Assembly: GCA_913050095.1 (NCBI GenBank)
Contig: CAJXAV010000012.1
Span: forward strand, 1-33,620
Source of the DNA: an uncultured Gammaproteobacteria bacterium
Lineage (GTDB): Bacteria > Pseudomonadota > Gammaproteobacteria > Poriferisulfidales > GCA-002705445
Direction: 5' to 3'
DNA: 33,620 nucleotides
Within the stretch, counting starts at the first letter, position 1; each line of letters starts with the position of its first letter. The translations under genes were made by a program, and so were the position numbers. Under the pieces are notes generated by a model. It was not told where the DNA came from and made no database searches. It worked only from the letters and a program-made list of their open reading frames with translations. Below are positions 25,837-33,426 of this stretch, piece after piece.

Positions 25837-27729
25837 ATGAAATACGAGTTTTTAGATAAAATAAACGACCCATCTGACCTAAGAATATTATCTGTTAATG
25901 ATTTAAATATAGTTTCTGAAGAACTAAGACATTTTTTAATTGAAACTGTTTCTCAATGCGGCGGGCATTTTGGGGCAAGCTTAGGGGCTGTAGAATTAAC
26001 AGTTGCTCTTCATTATTCTTTTAATACGCCAGATGACAAATTAATATGGGATGTTGGGCATCAATGTTACGGGCATAAAGTTCTTACTGGTAGAAGAGAA
26101 GAACTTCATACGATAAGAAAAAAAAATGGGTTACATCCTTTCCCATCAAAAGACGAGAGTATTTATGATACTTTTGGTGTTGGACATTCAAGTACTTCTA
26201 TAAGTGCAGCTATTGGTATGGCTATTGCTTCTTCACACAAAAATGAAAATAAAAAAGTTGTAGCAATAATTGGTGATGGAGGACTAAGTGCAGGCATGGC
26301 CTTTGAAGCACTAAATCATATGGGCACTCTAAAAAATGATATTCTAGTTGTATTAAATGATAATGAAATGTCAATTTCTCCAAATGTTGGTGCAATGACT
26401 AATTACTTAACAAAAATATTATCAAGTAAAGCATATTCAACAGTTAAGGAGGGTAGTAAAAATATCTTAAAAAAAGTACCCCCCTCAAATTTGTTTCTCA
26501 CGAAAACAGAAAAACATATTAAAGGCTTATTGGCCCCTGGTATGCTATTTGAAGAAATGGGTATTAATTATTATGGACCAATTGATGGACACGATACTCA
26601 TTTTTTAATAAAAACTTTAAAAAACTTAAAAAAAATACCAGGGCCAAAACTTCTACATGTTATTACAAAAAAAGGTAAAGGATATTTGCCTGCAGAAACA
26701 GACCCAGTTAAATATCATGCTGTTCCAACTTTTGACACAGAGAAAGGGGTTGAGAGTAGTTCAAACAATAAAATCACATATACAAAGGTTTTTGATAATT
26801 GGATATGCGATTTGGCAGAAAAGGATCCGAGAATTTTTGCTATAACACCAGCAATGAAAGAAGGATCAGGACTAGTAAACTTTTCTAAAAAATTTCCAGA
26901 GAGATATATTGACGTTGGTATTGCAGAACAACATTCTGTCACCCTTGCCGCAGGCCTTGCTTGTGAAGGACAAAAACCTATAGTTTGTATATATTCTACC
27001 TTTTTACAAAGAGCATATGATCAATTGATCCATGATGTAGCATTACAAAATCTTGATGTTTTATTTGCAGTAGATAGAGCTGGATTTGTGGGAGCTGATG
27101 GGGGAACACATAGTGGCGTTTTTGATTTATCTTATCTAAGGTGTATTCCAAATATTTTAATTATGGCTCCAAGCAACGAAGAAGAATGTAAAAATATGTT
27201 GTATACAGGTTATCTCCATAATGGTCCTGCAGTTGTAAGATACCCAAGAGGCTCAGGTTTAGGTGTAACTGTAAGCAAAAATTCTCAGAACTATGAGATA
27301 GGAATATCAAATAAAATCAGAAAAGGCAAAAATATCATGATACTTTGCTTTGGATCGTTATTAGACATTTGTCTTGATGTTTCAAAAGAGCTTGATTGTT
27401 CGCTCGTAGATATGAGATTTATAAAACCAATAGACCAAGATATTATCTTACAATCAGCTGAAAAATATTCTTTAATTCTGACAGTGGAAGATAACACTGT
27501 TATGGGCGGGGCAGGAAGTGCAGTTAACGAGATTCTACTGAAAAACAATACTAATACAAAAGTTATAAATATTGGTGTTCCTGATAAGTTTTACAACCAT
27601 GCAACGAGAGAAGAGCAATTAGAGGCAAGTGATATATCAAAAGAAAGTATTATTTCTAAAATTAAAAAATGTTTAGAAAATAATGACTTGTATGATCCAA
27701 ATCAGTTTAGTAACATAAATAATACATAA
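25837..27729 (+). CDS. dxs: 1-deoxy-D-xylulose-5-phosphate synthase
   Basis: The TPP-dependent first step of the MEP isoprenoid pathway (pyruvate + glyceraldehyde 3-phosphate), also a precursor route for thiamine and pyridoxal phosphate. The 630 aa protein aligns across its length with E. coli Dxs. It has HFGASLGAVELTVALH (catalytic His), WDVGHQCYGHK, the TPP motif GDGGLSAGMAFEALNHMG...NDNEMS, the glutamate in VGIAEQHSVT, RAGFVGADGGTHSGVFDLSYLR and RYPRGSGLG. Joined to ispA upstream (10 bases) and folE2 downstream (19 bases). Confidence 0.97.
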   Translation: MKYEFLDKINDPSDLRILSVNDLNIVSEELRHFLIETVSQCGGHFGASLGAVELTVALHYSFNTPDDKLIWDVGHQCYGHKVLTGRREELHTIRKKNGLHPFPSKDESIYDTFGVGHSSTSISAAIGMAIASSHKNENKKVVAIIGDGGLSAGMAFEALNHMGTLKNDILVVLNDNEMSISPNVGAMTNYLTKILSSKAYSTVKEGSKNILKKVPPSNLFLTKTEKHIKGLLAPGMLFEEMGINYYGPIDGHDTHFLIKTLKNLKKIPGPKLLHVITKKGKGYLPAETDPVKYHAVPTFDTEKGVESSSNNKITYTKVFDNWICDLAEKDPRIFAITPAMKEGSGLVNFSKKFPERYIDVGIAEQHSVTLAAGLACEGQKPIVCIYSTFLQRAYDQLIHDVALQNLDVLFAVDRAGFVGADGGTHSGVFDLSYLRCIPNILIMAPSNEEECKNMLYTGYLHNGPAVVRYPRGSGLGVTVSKNSQNYEIGISNKIRKGKNIMILCFGSLLDICLDVSKELDCSLVDMRFIKPIDQDIILQSAEKYSLILTVEDNTVMGGAGSAVNEILLKNNTNTKVINIGVPDKFYNHATREEQLEASDISKESIISKIKKCLENNDLYDPNQFSNINNT

Positions 27730-27748
27730 TTATTAATAATTTTCGCAT

Positions 27749-28645
27749 ATGGACATTAAAGAAGAAGATAAAGTAAAAAAAGATGATTCTAAGGAATTAC
27801 AAGATACTCAAAATAAAGTTGATGTTAGAAATATTCCCATAAGCAGAGTTGGTATAAAGGATATCAAGTATCCTTTCAAAATATCTGACAGGGATGGGGA
27901 CATACAATCTACTATCGGTAATTTTACGATGTCAGTTGGTTTGCAGCATGATGTTAAGGGAACACATATGTCGCGTTTCGTTAAAATACTTGAAGATCAT
28001 AATGAAGCAATAAGTATAGAAAATTTTGATGCCCTAGTAAAAAATACAACAAATATATTAGACTCGAACTCTGCTTACATATCTGTAGATTTTACATATT
28101 TCAAAAAAAAGCTTGCCCCAGTGACCAAAGTAGAAAGCCTGTTAGATTATTCTATTAATTACACGTGTGAAATTAAAAACAATATAGTCAACAAATATCT
28201 TAAAGTTATTGTGCCTGTGACAAGTTTATGCCCATGTTCAAAAAATATATCTGATTATGGTGCACATAACCAAAGATCTCACATAACAGCACATATTAGA
28301 ACTGAAGAAACAGTTTGGATAGATGATGTTATTGAGATGCTCGAAGATCAGGCTTCGTGTCAAATTTATGGTTTACTTAAAAGGCCTGACGAAAAGTATG
28401 TTACAGAAAAAGCATATGAAAATCCAAAGTTTACCGAAGACATAATTAGAGATGTTGCCGTTACACTTAACAAAGATAACAGAATTACAGCTTATAAAAT
28501 TGAGTCTGAAAACTTCGAGTCTATACACAACCATTCTGCGTATGCTTATATAGAAAAAGATAAAAAAAGAGATTTTCATAACAATAAGAATAGTAAGATA
28601 TCTTATTTAAAATTCTCACAACTACTTTCAAATTTTCCTGGATAA
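27749..28645 (+). CDS. folE2: GTP cyclohydrolase FolE2 (type IB)
   Basis: Converts GTP to 7,8-dihydroneopterin triphosphate for folate. FolE2 is the zinc-independent isozyme and uses other metals. At 298 aa it carries a charged, probably disordered N-terminal extension (about 1-25, Lys/Asp/Glu-rich), then VGIKDIKYPF, SVGLQHDVKGTHMSRF and the catalytic-Cys segment PVTSLCPCSKNISDYGAHNQRS, ending HNHSAYAYIE. The dxs-folE2 adjacency is known from betaproteobacteria. The last gene of the plus-strand operon, it ends 1 base before the opposing bamC stop. Confidence 0.94.
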   Translation: MDIKEEDKVKKDDSKELQDTQNKVDVRNIPISRVGIKDIKYPFKISDRDGDIQSTIGNFTMSVGLQHDVKGTHMSRFVKILEDHNEAISIENFDALVKNTTNILDSNSAYISVDFTYFKKKLAPVTKVESLLDYSINYTCEIKNNIVNKYLKVIVPVTSLCPCSKNISDYGAHNQRSHITAHIRTEETVWIDDVIEMLEDQASCQIYGLLKRPDEKYVTEKAYENPKFTEDIIRDVAVTLNKDNRITAYKIESENFESIHNHSAYAYIEKDKKRDFHNNKNSKISYLKFSQLLSNFPG

Positions 28646-28646
28646 T

Positions 28647-29714
28647 TTATTTTGCAGCTACAGTTGTAGTGTAAGCAGACAATATATGCTTTAAAAGATT
28701 ACGAGCATTTTCGTAAGGAATTTTTGTATTTTTTTTACTATGTGCAGTAACTATATACCCAGCTTCTCTTTTTGTAAGCTTAATTTCATATGAGGTATTA
28801 TCATAATCAATAGTGTAGATTTTCTTAATTCTATTTTGGTCAGTGATTAGCAACCCACTTCTATCCAGAGACAAACCAACTTCTCTCCAAATTTTACTAA
28901 AAGAATCTTTTATCATGATTGCTGGCACTCCAAAAAAATCTATCATATCAATAAATATATTTTCTTCGTTTTTAATACTATTATTCAACGAATTTACTGC
29001 GTCTTTTCTATTTGTTCCTAAATATTCCATTATCCTAACAAGAAACTCTGCTTCTCTTGATACATCTGAATTTTTTTTCTTCCATATTATTTTTCCATTA
29101 TCTACAACATCATCTGCTTCAAGATTATGGTTTGTTACATAAATATTTGTACTTCCACCAGGTTGTCTTTCTATTCTTAATCTAAACTTTTCTCTTGAAA
29201 CATTAAAATTAAAATCTTTGTTATTTATTAAATTTCCTTTAGTGTCAAAATTAATTTCTTTTTCCTTCCATTGAGTTTCCAGAATTCCATTTATTGGTTC
29301 ATTGATGTTTATCTCAAAACCTTGAGATATCCAGAATTGTCTTAAATATGGCCACAGTGAAACTGGATCTGATTGAATTTCGAGCCACCTTGCTATACCT
29401 TGTGTTCTTACAGTCATATCTATATACGAAGGTAAAACTGTTGCGTCAGAAAAATCAGATATTACTCCTTGTGTATCAATAGACTTTGGAACTCTCAAAG
29501 AATCATCATAATTTGGGTTGCTTAATGATGGTGGAACCTCTAAAAGAGCTATGCTTTTACTTGCCCCATAATCTTTGGAATCATCTTTACCAAAAATGTT
29601 TGCTGCATCGCTTCCTATACTTTTTATATCATCTAGGGTAATAGGTTTATCAGAACAACCGATGCTCAATAAAATTAAAAGATAAGATAAAATAGAAACT
29701 ACTTTGTTAAACAT
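28647..29714 (-). CDS. bamC: Outer-membrane assembly lipoprotein BamC (NlpB)
   Basis: An accessory lipoprotein of the BAM outer-membrane protein insertion complex. The 355 aa protein has a lipoprotein signal with lipobox SIGC (Cys20). Next comes the unstructured N-terminal stretch containing EVPPSLSNPNYDDSLRVP, the region that clamps BamD in E. coli. Two helix-grip domains follow (about 100-220 and 250-350). Its ATG shares one base with the dapA stop (TAATG), so translation is coupled. The dapA-bamC order is conserved in gammaproteobacteria. Confidence 0.92.
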   Translation of the reverse strand: MFNKVVSILSYLLILLSIGCSDKPITLDDIKSIGSDAANIFGKDDSKDYGASKSIALLEVPPSLSNPNYDDSLRVPKSIDTQGVISDFSDATVLPSYIDMTVRTQGIARWLEIQSDPVSLWPYLRQFWISQGFEININEPINGILETQWKEKEINFDTKGNLINNKDFNFNVSREKFRLRIERQPGGSTNIYVTNHNLEADDVVDNGKIIWKKKNSDVSREAEFLVRIMEYLGTNRKDAVNSLNNSIKNEENIFIDMIDFFGVPAIMIKDSFSKIWREVGLSLDRSGLLITDQNRIKKIYTIDYDNTSYEIKLTKREAGYIVTAHSKKNTKIPYENARNLLKHILSAYTTTVAAK

Positions 29715-30586
29715 TAAACCTCTGCAGCTCTCATTGAGTTCAATAGTTGTTCGTGATGTTCTTCTGAAAAATTTGTTAAAGGAAGACGAATTCCTTCTTT
29801 TATAAGACCCATTTTATATAAAGCCCATTTTGTTGGTATTGGGTTAGATTCTAAAAACAAATCTTTATGCAAGCCGACAATTTTTTTGTCATATTCTTCT
29901 GCTAATTTTCTGTCTCCTTCTATAGCAGCTTTACACATTAAGTGCATATATTTTGGTGCAATATTACCTGTAACTGTAATGACACCTTTTCCACCAAGAA
30001 GAAGTGCTTCCATTGCAGTTAGGTCGTCACCACTTAATATATTTATCTTGTCACCGCAAATATCTACCAACTCTTTAATTCTTTCTAACTTACCAATCGC
30101 TTCTTTTACTGCAACAATATTTGTTATTTTTAAAAAACGTTCGACTGTTTTTGGAAGCATATCACATGAGGTTCTTCCCGGAACATTATATGGAATTAGT
30201 GGAACCGGAACAGCTTCGGCTATTGATTTGTAATGAAGATATAATCCTTCTTGTGTTGGTTTATTATAGTAAGGAGTTACCGATAAACAACCATCAACAC
30301 CGGCTTCATAGGCATACTTTGTAAGCTCTATAGCTTCTGATGTTGAGTTTGCTCCAGTTCCTGCAATAACTGGAATTCTTTTGGCTACTTTCTCGACGAC
30401 AAAAGAAACTACTTTACAGTGTTCGTTATGATTAAGTGTTGCAGACTCCCCTGTTGTTCCAACAGGCACAAGAGCATCTGTATTATTCTGAATATGAAAC
30501 TCGATAAGATTTTCATAACTTTCAAAATCAACTGTACCATCTTTGTGCATAGGTGTTGCTACTGCGACCATACTTCCCTTAAACAT
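29714..30586 (-). CDS. dapA: 4-hydroxy-tetrahydrodipicolinate synthase
   Basis: Condenses pyruvate with aspartate semialdehyde, opening the lysine/diaminopimelate branch needed for peptidoglycan. The 290 aa protein keeps every key residue at E. coli numbering: Thr44/Thr45 (VGTTGES), Tyr107 (TPYYNKP), Tyr133 (IPYN), Arg138 (GRTS) and the Schiff-base Lys161 (AVKEAIG). A Shine-Dalgarno-like AGGG precedes the ATG. It is first in the dapA-bamC unit, divergent from bcp across 84 bases. Confidence 0.97.
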   Translation of the reverse strand: MFKGSMVAVATPMHKDGTVDFESYENLIEFHIQNNTDALVPVGTTGESATLNHNEHCKVVSFVVEKVAKRIPVIAGTGANSTSEAIELTKYAYEAGVDGCLSVTPYYNKPTQEGLYLHYKSIAEAVPVPLIPYNVPGRTSCDMLPKTVERFLKITNIVAVKEAIGKLERIKELVDICGDKINILSGDDLTAMEALLLGGKGVITVTGNIAPKYMHLMCKAAIEGDRKLAEEYDKKIVGLHKDLFLESNPIPTKWALYKMGLIKEGIRLPLTNFSEEHHEQLLNSMRAAEV

Positions 30587-30670
30587 AATATTTACCCTAA
30601 ATATTTTTTTATTATTTCTGTATAGTATGATTCTAACTGATTTAGAAAAGAACTTGTAGGGGCATATATT

Positions 30671-31138
30671 ATGAAAAAGATAGAAATTGGCAAGAAAGTG
30701 AAAAATTTCAAGGCAGAATCCACTAAAAACGAAGAATTTATTTTAAATGATTATTTTGGCAGTTTTATAGTACTATTTTTTTATCCGAAAGATAATACAC
30801 CTGGTTGCACTCAAGAAGGCATAGATTTTTCGGACAATTATAATAAATTTAAAAAATTAGGTTCAAATATATTTGGGATATCAAGAGACAGTATAAAATC
30901 ACATCAAAATTTTATTAATAAGTATAAATATAAGTTTGATTTAATTAGTGATCATGATGAAAAAATATGTAATTTATTTGATGTAATTAAAGAAAAAAAT
31001 ATGTATGGTAAAAAATATATGGGAATTGAAAGAAGCACATTTATTATTGATAAAAAAGGTACCCTAATAAAAGAATGGCGCAAAGTTAAAGTAAAAGGAC
31101 ATGCGATAGAAGTTTTAGAATTTATAAAGAAATTATAA
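30671..31138 (+). CDS. bcp: Bcp/PrxQ-type peroxiredoxin without the usual resolving cysteine
   Basis: A thiol peroxidase reducing H2O2 and organic hydroperoxides, probably cytosolic. The 155 aa protein has FFYPKDNTPGCTQEG with peroxidatic Cys46. The PrxQ partner normally five residues later (Cys50 in E. coli) is Ile51 here. The other alternative position, in the helix SIKSHQNFINKY, also lacks Cys. Cys100 (EKICNLFDVI) is the only other cysteine and matches a conserved non-resolving Cys of E. coli Bcp. It may work as a 1-Cys enzyme. AGGGG sits 8 bases before the ATG. Confidence 0.93.
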   Translation: MKKIEIGKKVKNFKAESTKNEEFILNDYFGSFIVLFFYPKDNTPGCTQEGIDFSDNYNKFKKLGSNIFGISRDSIKSHQNFINKYKYKFDLISDHDEKICNLFDVIKEKNMYGKKYMGIERSTFIIDKKGTLIKEWRKVKVKGHAIEVLEFIKKL

Positions 31139-31145
31139 ATTTAAA

Positions 31146-32033
31146 TCAATTACAACTTTTAGCATAGTTAATTAATTCATCTGTAACTTTTAATCTAAAT
31201 TTATGTCGTTTTTTTACAAAATAAAAATTTCTCGTTAACTTAGGACTTAATGGAACATAAGATAATCTTTTTAATTCTATTTCCTTTTCTATAGTCGTCT
31301 TTGATAGTATTGAAACGCCTATACCAGTTTCAACCGCCCCTTTTACCGACTCTGAATTACCCAGCTCCATACAAACATTTATCTTATTTTTATCTATGCT
31401 ATGTTTTGCAAAATAATCAAAAATAACCGATTTCGTTCCAGAACCTTCTTCTCTTGTGATAAAAGGTAATTTCAAAATATCTGACGCTTTGACATTTTCT
31501 TTTTTTGCGAGACTATGTTCTGGGTGTGTTATCAAAACCAATTCGTCTGAACGAAATATGTCTACATCTAAATCCTGATTTAATACTGGTGCCTCAACTA
31601 TACCTAAATCGATCATAGAGCTTTCAACTTTTGCAACTATACCATCAGTATTTGCCTCACAAATTCTTATACTTAAATCTGGGTATTTTTCCCGAAACCC
31701 CTTCAATAGTGATGGCAGTGTATATTGAGCAATTGTTGTACTGCCTCCAATAGAGAGTGTTCCAGATGTATCTTCTGACAAAGCTCGTAAAGAATGCTCC
31801 ATTTCTGTATTTAACTCAAAAATTTTTTCAGCATAATAAAAAACTTTTTGACCAGCGTCCGTCAAAAGTATTTTATTATGAGTTCTATCAAATAATCTTG
31901 TATTAAAGTGATCCTCTAGCTGTCTAACTTGAAAAGTCACCGCAGGCTGAGTCATATGTAGTGTTTCTGCCGCTTTTGTAAAACTCAAAAGCTTAGCAAC
32001 AGTATAAAATACTTGTAATCTCCTATCTGACAT
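31146..32033 (-). CDS. LysR-family transcriptional regulator
   Basis: A 295 aa protein with an N-terminal winged helix-turn-helix (about 1-60; FTKAAETLHMTQPAVTFQVRQLEDHFNTRLFDRT), a linker helix and a periplasmic-binding-like effector domain (about 90-290, starting TLSIGGSTTIAQYTLPSLL). The N-terminal pattern resembles regulators of the CysL/CbbR-like branch rather than CysB, but the effector cannot be read from sequence. AGGAAAA precedes the ATG. It is divergent from proS, with a candidate operator in the gap, and convergent with bcp (7-base gap). Confidence 0.9.
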   Translation of the reverse strand: MSDRRLQVFYTVAKLLSFTKAAETLHMTQPAVTFQVRQLEDHFNTRLFDRTHNKILLTDAGQKVFYYAEKIFELNTEMEHSLRALSEDTSGTLSIGGSTTIAQYTLPSLLKGFREKYPDLSIRICEANTDGIVAKVESSMIDLGIVEAPVLNQDLDVDIFRSDELVLITHPEHSLAKKENVKASDILKLPFITREEGSGTKSVIFDYFAKHSIDKNKINVCMELGNSESVKGAVETGIGVSILSKTTIEKEIELKRLSYVPLSPKLTRNFYFVKKRHKFRLKVTDELINYAKSCN

Positions 32034-32050
32034 TTTTCCTCACTATTTCT

Positions 32051-32064
32051 AGGAGTATTCTCCT
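32051..32064. promoter_or_regulatory. Imperfect palindrome in the lysR-proS divergent gap
   Basis: AGGAGTATTCTCCT has perfect 5-base arms around TATT and ends three bases before a TATAAT on the plus strand (32067-32072). LysR proteins often repress their own gene from such divergent gaps, so this is a candidate autoregulatory or proS operator. The rest of the 97-base gap is AT-rich with no other clear signal. Confidence 0.3.
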
Positions 32065-32130
32065 CTTATAATATTTAGTTATATCATATATTATAGAAAC
32101 TTTATAACTTAAATTCGTAAGCAAACAAAT

Positions 32131-33423
32131 ATGAAATATTCAAGGTCTGGCATTGCAACAACAAAAAGCATTCCCAAAGATGCAGAAGTTATAAGTCATA
32201 AATTGATGTTAAAGTCTGGCATGATAAAAAAACTAGCATCAGGTTTGTATACTTGGATGCCATTAGGCTTAAGAGTTTTAAAAAAAATTGAAAATATTAT
32301 AAGAGACGAAATGAATGAAGCCGGCGCTCTAGAAATCCTAATGCCTGCAGTTCAACCATCTGAACTGTGGAAGGAATCTGGAAGATGGGATAAATATGGT
32401 CCTGAGCTTCTTCGAATTATTGATAGACATGATAGAGAATTTTGCTTTGGTCCTACGCATGAAGAAATAATAACTGATATCGCCAGAAAAGATCTAAAAA
32501 GTTATAAACAGTTACCAATTATATACTACCAAATACAAACAAAATTTAGAGACGAAATAAGACCGAGGTTTGGAGTTATGAGAGCAAGAGAGTTTTTAAT
32601 GAAAGATGCATACTCGTTCCATGAAAATGAAGAATGTCTAAATGATACATACCAAAAGATGTTTCAAGCTTATAAAAATTGTTTTGATAAGATAGGCTTT
32701 GAATACAAAGTTGTAAATGCTGATAATGGTCAAATTGGCGGTAATGAATCTCATGAGTTCCATGTAATTGCAGATAATGGTGAGGATGAATTAATTTTTT
32801 CAGATTCTTCTGACTATGCAATTAACGCAGAACTATTTTCTGAACCACCGAAAGAAGGTGATAAATCTCCAGATGGTACTGGAAAAGTTAAGATTAAAAG
32901 AGGTATCGAAGTTGGGCATATATTCAAGCTTGGAGAAAGCTATTCAAAATCAATGGACGCCTCTATATCAAATAAAATTAATAAAAACACTACCATGATA
33001 ATGGGTTGTTATGGAATTGGTGTTTCAAGAATTGCAGCTGCCGCTATAGAACAATCAAATGATGAAAAAGGAATAATATGGCCAAAAGCAATATCCCCTT
33101 TTGAATTAACTATAGTGCCGATAGGATATAAAAAAAATGTGGCAATCTCTGAGTATACGGATAGCTTATATAAAGTTTTAAAACAAAAAGATATTGAAGT
33201 TTTGTTAGATGACAGAGATATCAGTCCAGGAAACATGTTCTCTGATTCTGATTTAATTGGAGTACCCTTCAAAATAATAATTGGCAAGAAATTTATCGAA
33301 AATGGCAGTATTGAATTTAAATGCAGGAATTTAGATAAAACTTATGCAATTGATGAAAATAAAAACTCTAAAACACCTACAGACAAGGTGCTTGAAGAAG
33401 TTATAAAGCTTATTAACATTTAA
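32131..33423 (+). CDS. proS: Prolyl-tRNA synthetase, E. coli-like but lacking the INS editing domain
   Basis: Charges tRNA-Pro. The protein follows the E. coli bacterial-type enzyme closely at both ends. It has DAEVISHKLMLKSGMIKKLA, motif 1 region YTWMPLGLRVLKK, motif 2 FRDEIRPRFGVMRAREFLMKDAYSF (about 139-163), GNESHEFHV, motif 3 GCYGIGVSRIAAAAIEQ (about 292-308) and a C-terminal anticodon-binding domain. It is 430 aa, against 572 in E. coli. The ~180-residue INS domain that hydrolyses Ala-tRNA-Pro is missing: DYAINAELFSEPPK joins directly to GDKSPDGTGKVKIKRGIEVGHIF, where E. coli has INS between the matching segments. The frame is uninterrupted, so this is a clean deletion, not a pseudogene. 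Confidence 0.97.
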   Translation: MKYSRSGIATTKSIPKDAEVISHKLMLKSGMIKKLASGLYTWMPLGLRVLKKIENIIRDEMNEAGALEILMPAVQPSELWKESGRWDKYGPELLRIIDRHDREFCFGPTHEEIITDIARKDLKSYKQLPIIYYQIQTKFRDEIRPRFGVMRAREFLMKDAYSFHENEECLNDTYQKMFQAYKNCFDKIGFEYKVVNADNGQIGGNESHEFHVIADNGEDELIFSDSSDYAINAELFSEPPKEGDKSPDGTGKVKIKRGIEVGHIFKLGESYSKSMDASISNKINKNTTMIMGCYGIGVSRIAAAAIEQSNDEKGIIWPKAISPFELTIVPIGYKKNVAISEYTDSLYKVLKQKDIEVLLDDRDISPGNMFSDSDLIGVPFKIIIGKKFIENGSIEFKCRNLDKTYAIDENKNSKTPTDKVLEEVIKLINI

Positions 33424-33426
33424 TAA

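Noticed and set aside
31146-32033. CysB or CbbR assignment for the LysR protein
   Set aside because: Only the DNA-binding domain is conserved enough to read. No diagnostic effector residues or target genes were identified, so it is left as LysR family.
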